Assembly (NCBI RefSeq): GCF_947241705.1
Contig: NC_079266.1
Span: 558,001 to 622,000 of the forward strand
DNA length: 64,000 bases
Direction: 5' to 3'
From: Saccharomyces mikatae IFO 1815
Taxonomy: Eukaryota > Ascomycota > Saccharomycetes > Saccharomycetales > Saccharomycetaceae
The translations under genes and the position numbers were made by a program. Below, piece by piece: positions 21,588 through 30,527 of the stretch; positions within the stretch are counted from its first letter, which is position 1; each line of letters starts with the position of its first letter. The notes below the pieces were generated by a model. It saw only the letters and a list, made by a program, of their open reading frames with translations. It did not search any database and was not told where the DNA came from.

Positions 21588-21862
21588 ACAGCTGCTCTAG
21601 CACGCTTTCTTCTTTGTAAGCATTATATGTTCGACCCGGTTGAAAGTATAACTGTTTCTACAAATTATACACAATTTACATATTGAGGTTAAATAATAAA
21701 TTTCAGGAAATTTGTTGTCACCGTAAAATAAATATATACTTTTTTCAACTTAAAGAAAAAAACGACCACCAACCCTCTCAGTTGACGAATGCATCTGAAA
21801 AAAAAAATCTTCCATTAATGTAACAAAATCGATACTCACTGAGAAAAATATACTTTGAGTTT

Positions 21863-22909
21863 TCACAAATCATCTGAAATGCTATCTAAATTGATAGGTT
21901 GACCAGGCTTAAAAGCAGGGAGACCTAAGTAAGGACAGCCACTACACCTAAAAGCATCCCCCAGAGAACATGAGCCACAGCCACCGACTTTCTTTCCATC
22001 TATGGTGAAATCAATTTCGGTTAGTTCATCCTCGGTAAACTTGACAACTTTTTCTTGCTGAGACCTGACATCATTAATTTCTTTTTCTTCCTGTTCTCTC
22101 ATACCACAGGTACAATCCTTACAAGCTTTTTTCTTTTTAGTCTTGGATTTACCACACGTAATCATAGTAATCATTGGCTTACCAGAATCATTCTCGTCGA
22201 TTAAGTCTTCTTCTTCAATGGAGTCATCCTCAACATCCACCTGGTCGAAATATTGAGCTTTGGAAGAATCGCTGGAAAAATCATCGTCACTATCTTCAAT
22301 CAGGTCATCCACGACTTTATAAACTTTGGGTTCGGCAGCCATCTTGAAACTAGGTGATTGGAAATCCTCAGTTTTCTTGAGTATAGGCAACTCAGCATTA
22401 CTTGCTTTTTTAAATGAAGGCAGTTTAGTCGTTGTGCCACTAGCTTTTTTGAAAGTGGGCAGCTTGTTGTTACCGCTTTGCGACTTAGTACTGCTAGTTT
22501 TCTTATTTTTCAACGGTATGGAAACGGTTTGGTTAAGCTTGGAGAAATCCTTTCTGATCCACTGGTAATCTGGCTCGTTAACTATTTCAAAACCATTAAT
22601 TAATGCGTCTACTTTATAGATATCACTTAAACCAATTAACGAGCCATTTGGTGTCAATGACTCAGCTAGGACAGGAATTAACTTTTTGGGAAACTGAATA
22701 TCAGCCGGGGCTTCAGGCGTCAAATATTTGATTATTTCATATTTGGCTTTCTCCAAATTTATGGACCCATCATTTAGTTTATTGATTAAGAACTGATCCA
22801 CGAACTTGACATTCATGGATGTAGCCTGAGCCTTAGCATTCTCCACTAGCTCTGGCGTTGTAGTTACTGCCGGATGTATCAGAAGTAGACCTGATTTGTA
22901 ATGCGACAT
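21863..22909 (-). CDS. DRE2: Cytosolic Fe-S assembly protein Dre2 (anamorsin)
   Basis: Electron carrier of the cytosolic iron-sulfur assembly pathway; it takes electrons from the diflavin reductase Tah18. The ATG at 22909 gives 348 residues, as in S. cerevisiae. A further 15 codons upstream are open but without an ATG. The N-terminal domain is methyltransferase-like. A Lys/Ser linker and an acidic stretch ([16 protein letters not shown]) follow. The C terminus has both cluster-binding parts: [18 protein letters not shown] and the twin CX2C pair in [21 protein letters not shown]. Confidence 0.96.
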   Translation of the reverse strand: MSHYKSGLLLIHPAVTTTPELVENAKAQATSMNVKFVDQFLINKLNDGSINLEKAKYEIIKYLTPEAPADIQFPKKLIPVLAESLTPNGSLIGLSDIYKVDALINGFEIVNEPDYQWIRKDFSKLNQTVSIPLKNKKTSSTKSQSGNNKLPTFKKASGTTTKLPSFKKASNAELPILKKTEDFQSPSFKMAAEPKVYKVVDDLIEDSDDDFSSDSSKAQYFDQVDVEDDSIEEEDLIDENDSGKPMITMITCGKSKTKKKKACKDCTCGMREQEEKEINDVRSQQEKVVKFTEDELTEIDFTIDGKKVGGCGSCSLGDAFRCSGCPYLGLPAFKPGQPINLDSISDDL

Positions 22910-23363
22910 CGATGCTTTTTGTTTGATGGGGTATAATACTGAGATTAAATGCAATGAAAGGGACTTGTATGGTATAGGTTTTAATATGTGATGAGGATGA
23001 ATGATTACTAATCATCTCTTTTTTTTACTTTTTTTTTCTTTTTCCAAAAACCTATGAATAGTATCGGACTTATTCCGGTACCGGGATTATGTCAAATAGA
23101 ATGAATTAAGAACACGATTTTTACGAAGGAATAACTAGACTAATGAATTAATGATTATTGAATAAATAGCGGTTTATATGAAGATATATCTATCTACGTA
23201 TGCTTAGTATGGCATTCACATATCTCCTGCAAGTAAAAAAGGAAAAACATCATGACATTTTATGGATATGCTGCTGGTCTTGCCGTATAAGTGTTTTTTC
23301 CTGGAAAACTACAAAACACAAATAATGTAGAGTTGTACGGTATACTTGCAATTCATAGACTAC
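22910..23363. other. SIS2-DRE2 intergenic gap
   Basis: A 454-bp region between the SIS2 stop and the DRE2 start, both on the minus strand, so it is the DRE2 promoter. It has T-rich runs at 23018-23045 and an imperfect CCGGTACCGG palindrome near 23080. I see no gene in it. Confidence 0.4.
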
Positions 23364-25052
23364 TTATTGATGCTTATCTACTATACCTGGAGTTCCTACT
23401 TCATCCTCTTCATCGTCGTCGTCATCGTCGTCATCGTCGTCGTCATCGTCATCATCATCGTCGTCGTCATCGTCGTTGTTGTTTTCGTTCTTATTATCCT
23501 CTGTCTCTTCTTCTTCTTCGTCTTCTTCATCTTCATCTTCATCTTCATCTTCATCTTCATCGTCCTCTTCGTTATCCTTTGGATATCCACCCAATTTCAT
23601 AACAATCTTGTTAACAATCTCATTCCAGTCCATCATCCCCCCAAGACCAATATCGCCATTTATATCCATAACCTTTTCAGAGGGCTTGAAAATAGTGACC
23701 CAAGACATTTCCTCTTTTATGGTTTGCAATTGCTTCTTTGTCATCATCGAATTGAAAGTGCTACTTACCATGGAAGGCGCTAAAAGAATTGGATAGCTTG
23801 GATTCCAAGCTCTGATGACGCTTGTCAGAAGATTGTCGCACAGTCCCAACGCAATCTTTGACAGTGTGTTCGCAGTTAAAGGGGCTACTACTAAAATATC
23901 TGCCCAGCGGCGTAACTCTATATGAAGAACGGGGTCAGTTCGTTGTTTCCATGTGTCCCATTCATCTTGGTCTGTCCAAAGCTGAATATGTGGAGGTAAT
24001 TCTACTGCTTGAGCCATATTGCACTGTCCAGGTGTTGGTGTTACTGGGGTTGTTGGAGTGGATTCATATTGCGAAAGTTTATTCAGTTTTTCTGAAGACT
24101 TGATGATTTTCTTTGTGTATCTTTGTTCAAAAAACTGTGTTGCTGACTGTGTTAGGATAACCTGAATACTTATTCTGTCACGGCCATATATTTCTTCCAA
24201 TTTTTTAATCATTGGTTTGATCTTGAATACCGAGAGCGAACCTGTCGCACCAAAGAGTACGTGCAATTTTCCGTCATCTTGAGGTAACCTAGGGTCCAAG
24301 TTCTTGGAATTCTCTCTCTTAGGAATAATGGAAGGAATGACAGACTGTTTCAGTAGCATCTCTTCTGGAGGGGAGTGTACCCTACTTTGGCCTAAAATAT
24401 TCTTAACTTCATCTTGTGAATCTTCCTTTCGTAGTGAAATGCTATCAGGAGCTTTGGCTGTTACCTTATCGCTTGGTCTGTTTATTGGTGTTGAAGAGGC
24501 CATGACTTTGTCGGGCTTGATGGGATCAATTATTTTGAGAGTACTGTCCTTGTTAGGAACATGATCTTTCATTTGGTTGACTAGCGGGGAACCAGATACA
24601 TGTACCGTTCTTGGAGAAATAATGTGGTTCGGTATAGTTGTAGGATTATTAGGAACCGGAGTTGAAGTGACTGCTAGGCTGTTGTTTGGGGGGTTAGCCT
24701 TTTCCGATTCATTTTTCAGTTGAGTCAAACTGTCCTGCTTTTGTTGCTGCTTCAGATCACTAAAGGTTACAGCGGGAACTCTTTTCAAACCAGCTTCCGG
24801 AGTATTACTTACTACAGCACCCGAAGTTCCTGTAGCATTCATAATAGATTTAGTGGTGGCGCCAGTAGCGTTGGACAGAGTAGGGCTTATTGACTGCCTT
24901 CCTGACACAGGTGAGTTGATTATTGAGTCCTTCCCTTTTGTATCCTCATTGTCCAATGGAATCTCCTTCTGTCCACGGGAAAACCTTGGACACTCTATAG
25001 TCTGATTATGATCAGCTTCATGTTTCCCCTTAGTAGAGGCAACGGCAGTCAT
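23364..25052 (-). CDS. SIS2: Ppz1 inhibitor / PPCDC subunit Sis2 (Hal3)
   Basis: Moonlighting flavoprotein-family protein. It is an inhibitory subunit of the phosphatase Ppz1 (salt tolerance, cell cycle) and part of the heterotrimeric phosphopantothenoylcysteine decarboxylase with Cab3 and Vhs3 in coenzyme A synthesis. The 562 residues equal S. cerevisiae Sis2. A long low-complexity Ser/Thr/Pro N terminus (about 1-265) precedes the HFCD domain starting HVLFGATGSLSVFKIKPM, with VVAPLTANTLSKIALGLCDNLLT and the LLAPSMVSSTFNSMMT motif. The tail (about 495 onward) is almost pure Asp/Glu from trinucleotide runs. Confidence 0.97.
   Translation of the reverse strand: MTAVASTKGKHEADHNQTIECPRFSRGQKEIPLDNEDTKGKDSIINSPVSGRQSISPTLSNATGATTKSIMNATGTSGAVVSNTPEAGLKRVPAVTFSDLKQQQKQDSLTQLKNESEKANPPNNSLAVTSTPVPNNPTTIPNHIISPRTVHVSGSPLVNQMKDHVPNKDSTLKIIDPIKPDKVMASSTPINRPSDKVTAKAPDSISLRKEDSQDEVKNILGQSRVHSPPEEMLLKQSVIPSIIPKRENSKNLDPRLPQDDGKLHVLFGATGSLSVFKIKPMIKKLEEIYGRDRISIQVILTQSATQFFEQRYTKKIIKSSEKLNKLSQYESTPTTPVTPTPGQCNMAQAVELPPHIQLWTDQDEWDTWKQRTDPVLHIELRRWADILVVAPLTANTLSKIALGLCDNLLTSVIRAWNPSYPILLAPSMVSSTFNSMMTKKQLQTIKEEMSWVTIFKPSEKVMDINGDIGLGGMMDWNEIVNKIVMKLGGYPKDNEEDDEDEDEDEDEDEEDEEEEETEDNKNENNNDDDDDDDDDDDDDDDDDDDDDEEDEVGTPGIVDKHQ
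23408..23575. repeat. GAN-type trinucleotide runs in the SIS2 tail
   Basis: On the plus strand this reads as runs of tcg/tca/tcc/tct triplets, on the coding strand as GAT/GAC/GAA/GAG. It encodes the acidic tail and gives rise to several spurious open frames in other registers. Such tracts change length easily. Confidence 0.85.
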
Positions 25053-25740
25053 TGCTGTTTGCTTCTAAAATCTTGCCTGTTAATTTTCCCTTAACTGGTA
25101 TTTCTTTGAATTTATCCCGAAATACAAGGTAGTATGAAAAGAAAAAGGAGGCCAAGTTATAAAATGATCTTTTCAAATGAGACTGGACGGCGGTGATAAA
25201 TGGACAAGTAAAAGTGAGGTTGTTTGATTCAAGAGTATTCTTTGACTTCTTCTCCTCTAATATCGCCTCCCCAGAAAAGCATCGATGCCATTTTTTGCAG
25301 GAAAAAAAGTTGCGTGCATCACTACACACGAGCACATATGGTTATATAACGAACCAATATTACTTTGACTCATGCTCATGCCAATGGAAGGAAATAACCA
25401 CGGTCATAGGAGTACCAGCAAGGGCAATCATGTTGTGAGTGAGAGTTTGTATATTTGATGAGACAAATGAGGATAGAAGAAACTTACGCTGACACAAGCA
25501 ACACGACTCCGTAGGATATGAAGCATAGATCCTTGGAGTATATGGAGTTGAGCATTATTTTAGCCATGCTACAGAAAATAGTGTAAAAGTGCTTGATTGA
25601 TTTTGCCCATTCATTATCTTTGTACTGGAAAATCTGTTCTCTCAAGAGCACAATTTTTTCAAGTGTCAATTCCAACTATCCGGTAAACTTGCCCTTTCCT
25701 CGTATTTTCAGCACCCTATACATAAACACAATCTTTGCGT
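25053..25740. other. SIS2 upstream region to the delta fossil
   Basis: This region is the SIS2 promoter and the space up to the LTR fossil. A 101-codon minus-strand frame (25030-25335) occupies the position of the dubious ORF YKR073C but has no protein-like features. I see no other gene. Confidence 0.4.
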
Positions 25741-26059
25741 TGTTTGGTTGAATATCAACCATTGTCCACTGATTACTGGTTGTCGCACGTGAATATAACT
25801 ATATTTACAGTATGATAAGATGACATAAATGATGAAGAATTGTCATCAAATTCCGTAGACGCCGAAAGGCAAGCTTCGATAATGCAACACAGGTAGGAAT
25901 GACAACGTATGAAGGGGAACGAGAGAAATCAAATTATGATGTATAGTTTCTCTTCGCTTCTTTTCGTGAGTTTCTGGATCTTTTGCCGAGAATATCAGTA
26001 TACCCTATGTACTTCATAGTGGAATCGAATAATTATTTCAAAAACACACCCGTTACTTA
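25741..26059 (+). mobile_element. Solo delta LTR fossil (Ty1/Ty2 family), degraded
   Basis: About 319 bases that align by eye, end to end, with the delta LTR of Ty1/Ty2 (Ty1/copia, usual length about 334). The TGTT-type left edge, the conserved ATGATGA/TGTCATC middle block and the segment matching the LTR 3' end (GTGGAATC...CCCGTTACTTA) occur in the right order. It is heavily diverged and has no internal Ty coding region, so it is an old solo LTR left by LTR recombination. No clear target duplication is visible. It ends about 174 bp upstream of the tRNA-Lys gene, the usual Ty1 target zone. Confidence 0.8.
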
Positions 26060-26233
26060 TGCCTAATGTGGAGTCATTATCAGAACTAAATTAGATCTAG
26101 ACGTCACCTGCTGAGTCATGTTAGTTTAACTTCGGTGACGTTGGACCTTAAAAGAAAAAAAAGAAGTTTTAAGCTTGGGTGTTGTGACATATATCAAAAT
26201 TGAATGTTATTTAGGGTATTTTCGAAGAACTCA

Positions 26234-26329
26234 TCCTTGTTAGCTCAGTTGGTAGAGCGTTCGGCTTTTAAGCGCATTTGCTTAAGCAAGGATACCGAAA
26301 TGTCAGGGGTTCGAGCCCCCTATGAGGAG
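26234..26329 (+). tRNA. tK(UUU): tRNA-Lys (anticodon UUU), with intron
   Basis: The 5' stem TCCTTGT pairs with ATGAGGA and is followed by discriminator G. The D arm GCTC/GAGC, anticodon arm with CTTTTAA around UUU, and T arm AGGGG-TTCGAGC-CCCCT are all complete. A 23-base intron (26271-26293) follows the base after the anticodon, so the exons are 26234-26270 and 26294-26329 and the mature tRNA is 73 nt plus CCA. The internal B box GGTTCGAGCC is at 26308-26317. A run of eight T (26337-26344) follows as the Pol III terminator. Confidence 0.97.
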
Positions 26330-26336
26330 TTCTTTA

Positions 26337-26344
26337 TTTTTTTT
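26337..26344 (+). terminator. Pol III terminator of tRNA-Lys
   Basis: Eight consecutive T residues begin 8 bases after the tRNA 3' end, a strong RNA polymerase III stop. Confidence 0.85.
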
Positions 26345-26462
26345 GTCTTACTTTTATCAAAAGCTTTCATTTGGAAGTTGTATTAATACTGAAAAGAGAG
26401 AAAAAACAAATATGTAGTACCTGAAAGGATTTAGTTTATTCTCTTATCCGTTTGCGTCATTC

Positions 26463-26930
26463 ATGAATTCGAACAAAAGACTGAAAATGACAACAACCTA
26501 TCATGATTATGATCTAGAAGAGCCGTTGACCTCAAATGCCAGACCTTTAAAGAATTCAGTAATTACTATTAGAATAATAAAATCTTTCCCATATAGAAAC
26601 GTCAAGAACATAGTGTTGCATGATTATGATCTCGCTGACAAAACTGCAAAGGATTTGTTCATTGAAGTTATGAAAAGAATCCAGAATGAAGGTTCGTTGA
26701 GACCGTTCCGCAATGTTAAGTATGATACTCTAAAGATATATACACACGCACATGGTTCCAAGACAGTTAATCTTGTAATTAATTTCGATCACGATGATGA
26801 CTGGATTTTAGATCCTGAAAATGAGGAAAAGAAACTGTTTGAATACGGCATTGAGAATGAAACTGAGATTTCGCTCTTCAACAGGGGTGATTACCTAAGG
26901 TTTAAAGAGAATCCTGAAGAGAAATGGTGA
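26463..26930 (+). CDS. AIM29: Aim29-like small protein of unknown function
   Basis: Orthologue of AIM29/YKR074W; both are 155 residues. The gene name comes from a screen for altered mitochondrial inheritance, and the biochemical role is not known. A short basic start (MNSNKRLKMTT) precedes an alpha/beta-looking body with VITIRIIKSFPYRNVKNIVLHDYDL. This resembles a ubiquitin-like beta-grasp opening, and the C-terminal ENEKKLFEYGIENETEISLFNRGDY segment fits such a fold. That comparison is my inference. A second in-frame Met at residue 9 could serve as an alternative start. Confidence 0.88.
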   Translation: MNSNKRLKMTTTYHDYDLEEPLTSNARPLKNSVITIRIIKSFPYRNVKNIVLHDYDLADKTAKDLFIEVMKRIQNEGSLRPFRNVKYDTLKIYTHAHGSKTVNLVINFDHDDDWILDPENEEKKLFEYGIENETEISLFNRGDYLRFKENPEEKW

Positions 26931-27043
26931 GATGTTGTTTGATTCATGAACTTCACTAAAGTGCTACGAATATATATAAATACATATGAAAAAGATTAAC
27001 ATCAAATGCGTATGTAGAAATGCAAAGGAGAATGCGACTCGTT

Positions 27044-27970
27044 CTAAAAAACAACCTGATTCCTATAAAAAATGTCATCTTCGATAGCGCCAAATGTATA
27101 GCTGTCAAACTCAGAATGCACATCTTTCATTCTTTCATCGGCACGGGGGGCTTGCTGATGGTGGTGGTGGTGGTGATGCTGACGACGATGGTGACGACGA
27201 TGGTGACGGGAGTGAGAAACATCGTTTATGCTGACAAGAGATTCGCGAATAACACCCTTCGAGTCAATCTCTCTCCTCATCACCGATTGATCGAATTTCA
27301 GTTTCCGAGGGATCTGGACTTTCTCCTCGTGTTCAAAGTCCTCGGTGTCCTCATCTACTGAGGAAATTTTAGTGCATGTAGGGTGTTGGTCAAAGATGGA
27401 AGATGTGTGCGAATCAACGGAAGATGCGTATGATACGTCTTCCAGTTCTAGGAAAGTACCTTTGTCGTCTATAGAGCTGCTAATTTCATCCACCTCCTCA
27501 TCTATCCAAGACTCCGCATTTTTTTTCAATGCAGACTTCAAAGTTTTTGACTGTTTTTGGTCACCATTGTGCTGTTTGGGCCACATTTTATCTTCGATAC
27601 TATCTATGTTAGTTAGATCCGGGCCATACAACACCGTTACATCGGTTTCTTTGTTCCAGTTGATGGAAAGTGGGTCAGACTTGGAGTTCTGTAAGCCATA
27701 GTGATTTATAGACCAACGCCTCCACAGGCAATGATGTAATCTAACGAGGTACATGTTATAATCAAGCGAATCCTCCAGCGAGCAACTTGGTAATCGAAGT
27801 AACTTGTGTTTACGCATCTTCAATAACAGTGTCCATGAAGCTGGCATTTCCAGGCTTGCGTCATTAAACTTATGGTGGAAATAGTCAATGGCAGGCTTAT
27901 TGTAATTAGTCATGTTATCCAGTAACATCAAATTTTGATACGAAATTATTGTATCATCTAAACTAGTCAT
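27044..27970 (-). CDS. Reg1-like glucose-responsive protein (YKR075C)
   Basis: Orthologue of YKR075C (307 residues; 308 here), a protein of unknown function related to its paralogue YOR062C and to the phosphatase regulator Reg1. The similarity lies in the N-terminal LPASWTLLLKMRKHKLLRLPSCSLEDSLDYNMYLVRLHHCLWRRWSINHYGL part. The middle is acidic with Ser runs. Near residue 215 the segment IPRKLKFDQSVMRREI resembles a PP1-regulator motif region. A His/Arg repeat (about residues 257-275) precedes the end. The large upstream region with Rgt1 and Mig1 words agrees with known glucose and Rgt1 control. Confidence 0.88.
   Translation of the reverse strand: MTSLDDTIISYQNLMLLDNMTNYNKPAIDYFHHKFNDASLEMPASWTLLLKMRKHKLLRLPSCSLEDSLDYNMYLVRLHHCLWRRWSINHYGLQNSKSDPLSINWNKETDVTVLYGPDLTNIDSIEDKMWPKQHNGDQKQSKTLKSALKKNAESWIDEEVDEISSSIDDKGTFLELEDVSYASSVDSHTSSIFDQHPTCTKISSVDEDTEDFEHEEKVQIPRKLKFDQSVMRREIDSKGVIRESLVSINDVSHSRHHRRHHRRQHHHHHHHQQAPRADERMKDVHSEFDSYTFGAIEDDIFYRNQVVF
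27160..27215. repeat. His-codon repeat in YKR075C
   Basis: Plus-strand runs of ggtggtggtgatg and acgatggtgacg triplets encode, on the minus strand, a seven-His run plus HHRRHHRR units. It is a trinucleotide-derived low-complexity tract. Confidence 0.85.
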
Positions 27971-28227
27971 TTTTCATATATATTTTACGAGTGTGCTAGT
28001 GATTCTGTATGGTACCTGAATAGAAGAAGCGAGAAAAGTTAAAGTTAAACTAAGATACAGAGTTATTTTTTTTAACGGTGTTGGTTATACACATAGATAC
28101 ATATATATATATACATATATTTTCTAGGAATGCAATAAGTATTTCTTCTTACTGCAGTCATCCAGAGAAAGGCAAAAGAAGAAAGAAAAAAACATGATTA
28201 TTCTCCCCAGGTTTTTTCTTTTGTGGG
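27971..28227. other. YKR075C leader region
   Basis: This is the proximal upstream part of YKR075C, with TA-rich dinucleotide runs at about 28093-28120 that probably supply TATA function. I see no gene. The larger gap up to ECM4 (29153) is described in the regulatory and origin entries, and two ACCCTAA words also lie at 28483-28489 and 28889-28895. Confidence 0.4.
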
Positions 28228-28474
28228 CGGAAAAAGCTCAAATCTTGAACTTCCCCGCGGGGGTTTCTTCGTCAACTATCGTGCTGGAAACGAGAAAAAG
28301 ATACTTAAAAATTATATTTTTCCGGTCGCGTAAAAATACTGTAGTATTAACGGAAAAATACTATAAAACCAAAACACCCCATCCAACTCCCCCCGTCTTG
28401 CCCCTCTCGCTCTTCACTGTCCCCCGCTTTTGGTTTTTCCGGCTACAGTAATCCAGTTGAAGGAGGCCGGAAAA
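28228..28474. promoter_or_regulatory. Rgt1-type cluster with a Mig1-type palindrome upstream of YKR075C
   Basis: Five exact CGGAAAA words fit the Rgt1 consensus CGGANNA: 28228-28234 (+), 28318-28324 (-), 28351-28357 (+), 28435-28441 (-) and 28468-28474 (+). A GC palindrome CCCCGCGGGG at 28253-28262 contains the Mig1 core GCGGGG in both directions. The cluster is 260-500 bp upstream of the YKR075C start and about 700-900 bp from ECM4. Established knowledge: Rgt1 represses glucose-induced genes through clustered sites, and YKR075C is in that regulon in S. cerevisiae. Confidence 0.75.
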
Positions 28475-28771
28475 ATCCAAAAACCCTAACAAAAAAGAGC
28501 GGGGCCAAGGAAAATGAGTGTTTTTTTCTCCCCGGGGCTACTTGTGTACTTCGTTCCGGGCTCTCTGTCGTCGTTCATAATGATCCTAATGGAGATTTCG
28601 CACTCATCATCCTTCTTTTAGCGGAAACAACTCATCTTAGGAGAATGTTATTACGTGAGGTTCAAGACTATGAGTAACTAATCAAGTTCTAAGATCCACT
28701 TGAGTTCATTTGAGGCACCTACCTAACGTACAAGTGACTTTTCTTTTTACTTTTCCTTTTTCTGTTTTCTT

Positions 28772-28788
28772 TTCTTTTATATTTAGTT
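28772..28788 (+). other. Candidate replication origin (extended ARS consensus)
   Basis: TTTTATATTTA at 28775-28785 matches the 11-base ARS consensus WTTTAYRTTTW exactly and is followed by GTT. The extended 17-base form matches at 16 of 17 positions. It lies in a large intergenic space with a T-rich 5' flank, and a second TTATATTTAA is right after. This gap in S. cerevisiae is, to my memory, near a mapped chromosome XI origin. Function is unproven. Confidence 0.55.
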
Positions 28789-28975
28789 AGTTATATTTAA
28801 TATGTGAAAACCTATTCAATTGTTGAAACACATTCCAAGTCTAAAAGATGCGACACGGAAATATGATATAGGAGGGACATTAGGACTCACCCTAACACTC
28901 ATTTCCCTGTCATAATGACAGTCCCAGGCCTCGACGTAAAAAATTACTTGATGATTCGTATTGGATTGTTTTTCG

Positions 28976-29073
28976 TTACTAATGTATTAGTCAATTGTGA
29001 AATTGTACACCCCTATTTATTTAATTGAGCACTCAATAACCCCTCTTGACCCTTCTTATTTATGGTATAAAAG
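28976..29073 (+). promoter_or_regulatory. ECM4 stress promoter: Yap1 words, STREs and TATA
   Basis: TTACTAA at 28976-28982 and TTAGTCA at 28987-28993 are Yap1 recognition words. CCCCT stress-response elements (Msn2/4) lie at 29010-29014 and 29040-29044. TATAAAAG at 29066-29073 is 81 bp before the ECM4 ATG. The order activator-STRE-TATA is that of an oxidative-stress gene, which fits the glutathione transferase product. Confidence 0.65.
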
Positions 29074-29153
29074 AAAGTAGATTATCAGCACCACTGATCT
29101 TTGGTAGTACTTCCCAGTAGTAGGCGCACAAACATAACGCAACAAAGTAGCAA

Positions 29154-30266
29154 ATGTCGAAACAGTGGGCTAGTGGTACAAACGGAGCTTTTAAGAGACA
29201 AGTGTCCTCCTTCAGAGAAACAATCTCCAAACAGCACCCTATTTATAAACCTGCAAAGGGGAGGTATTGGTTGTATGTTTCTCTAGCGTGCCCATGGGCA
29301 CACAGGACACTAATCACAAGGGCCTTGAAGGGATTAACTTCGGTTATAGGATGCAGTGTAGTCCATTGGCATCTTGATGAAAAGGGATGGAGGTTTCTTG
29401 ACATGGATAAGCAACTGAAGGATGGAGAAAGTTTCTTAGAACATTGGCATGATGCTGCAGGTGGTATCAAAACTGCTAAAGAGGATGCCAGTAAGAGCTT
29501 CGCCGCCATCGAGAACGACAGTCAAAGATTTATGATTGACGGCACCAATGAACCCCACTATGGATACAAGAGAATCAGTGACTTGTATTATAAGAGCGAC
29601 CCCCAATTCTCGGCGCGGTTCACCGTTCCAGTCCTATGGGACTTAGAAACTCAAACCATTGTCAACAATGAAAGTAGCGAAATTATAAGGATTTTGAACT
29701 CCAATGCCTTTGACGAATTTGTCGATGACAAGTTTAAAAAAATAGATCTTGTTCCTGAACGCTTAGAAGCCCAAATCGATGACTTCAATTCTTGGGTTTA
29801 TGATAGCATAAACAATGGCGTATACAAGACCGGATTCGCAGAACGGGCAGAGGTATATGAATCTGAAGTCAACAAAGTATTTGAGAACTTGGATAAAGTG
29901 GAAAAAATTCTCGGTGATAACTACGCTAAATTGGAGGCTAAGTATGGTAAAGGTGATAGGCAAAGAATCTTGAGTGAATTTTTTACTGTGGGAGATCGAT
30001 TGACCGAAGCCGACATTAGGTTATATACCACTATCATAAGATTCGATCCCGTCTATGTCCAGCACTTTAAATGCAATTTTACGTCCATCAGAGCAGGATA
30101 TCCTTTTATTCATTTGTGGGTGAGGAATCTGTACTGGAACTACGACGCCTTCAGGCACACGACAGATTTCGACCATATCAAGTTGCACTATACTCGTTCG
30201 CACACAAGGATCAATCCCTTAGGAATTACAACTTTAGGGCCTAAGCCAGATATTCATCATTTATAA
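29154..30266 (+). CDS. ECM4: Omega-class glutathione transferase
   Basis: Glutathione S-transferase of the omega-like / glutathionyl-hydroquinone reductase type, a cytosolic thiol transferase. The 370 residues equal S. cerevisiae Ecm4. The catalytic cysteine is Cys46 in LACPWAHRTLI; the CPWAH motif separates this group from classical GSTs. The N-terminal thioredoxin-like half ends with VPVLWDLETQTIVNNESSEIIRIL, which contains the cis-proline and glutathione-binding ESSEI. The C-terminal helical half includes LTEADIRLYTTIIRFDPVY. GTO1 and GTO3 are the related genes; length and neighbours point to ECM4. Confidence 0.95.
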   Translation: MSKQWASGTNGAFKRQVSSFRETISKQHPIYKPAKGRYWLYVSLACPWAHRTLITRALKGLTSVIGCSVVHWHLDEKGWRFLDMDKQLKDGESFLEHWHDAAGGIKTAKEDASKSFAAIENDSQRFMIDGTNEPHYGYKRISDLYYKSDPQFSARFTVPVLWDLETQTIVNNESSEIIRILNSNAFDEFVDDKFKKIDLVPERLEAQIDDFNSWVYDSINNGVYKTGFAERAEVYESEVNKVFENLDKVEKILGDNYAKLEAKYGKGDRQRILSEFFTVGDRLTEADIRLYTTIIRFDPVYVQHFKCNFTSIRAGYPFIHLWVRNLYWNYDAFRHTTDFDHIKLHYTRSHTRINPLGITTLGPKPDIHHL

Positions 30267-30343
30267 TCATCTGTATTTAAATAAGCGACTGTCTGTGAAT
30301 CCTTCCAGGATTACCTCTCTTCTATACTCAATTGGGTAATTGA

Positions 30344-30355
30344 CGCGAAACGCGT
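30344..30355 (+). promoter_or_regulatory. Overlapping SCB and MCB words upstream of MSA2
   Basis: CGCGAAA (SCB type, 30344-30350) overlaps ACGCGT (MCB, 30350-30355), so SBF (Swi4) and MBF (Mbp1) could both bind. The pair is 173-184 bp before the MSA2 ATG. It would give G1-phase expression to a G1 transcription regulator. Confidence 0.75.
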
Positions 30356-30527
30356 TAAAGTGCAAAAATGGCGCCTGAAAATATATAACGCAGTGAAATA
30401 TTTTCACCTTGCAAGCTTCATGCACAACTGTACTCATTCTTCTGTTTTATCAGTTACGACCTGCTTTCTTTTTCACAATTTTCGTTTTATAGTGGATTTA
30501 ACAAGACAAAAGTTTTCTAACCAGTCA

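Noticed and set aside
23291-23796. Several plus-strand frames opposite the SIS2 acidic tail (His/Arg-, Val/Ile- and Ser-rich)
   Set aside because: They are low-complexity shadows of the trinucleotide repeat in the true SIS2 frame.
25030-25335. 101-codon minus-strand frame at the place of the dubious ORF YKR073C
   Set aside because: It overlaps the SIS2 start region, has no domain or bias, and does not resemble a conserved protein; treated as chance frame.
27020-27361. 113-codon plus-strand frame opposite YKR075C
   Set aside because: Shadow of the His-codon repeat and the C-terminal part of YKR075C.
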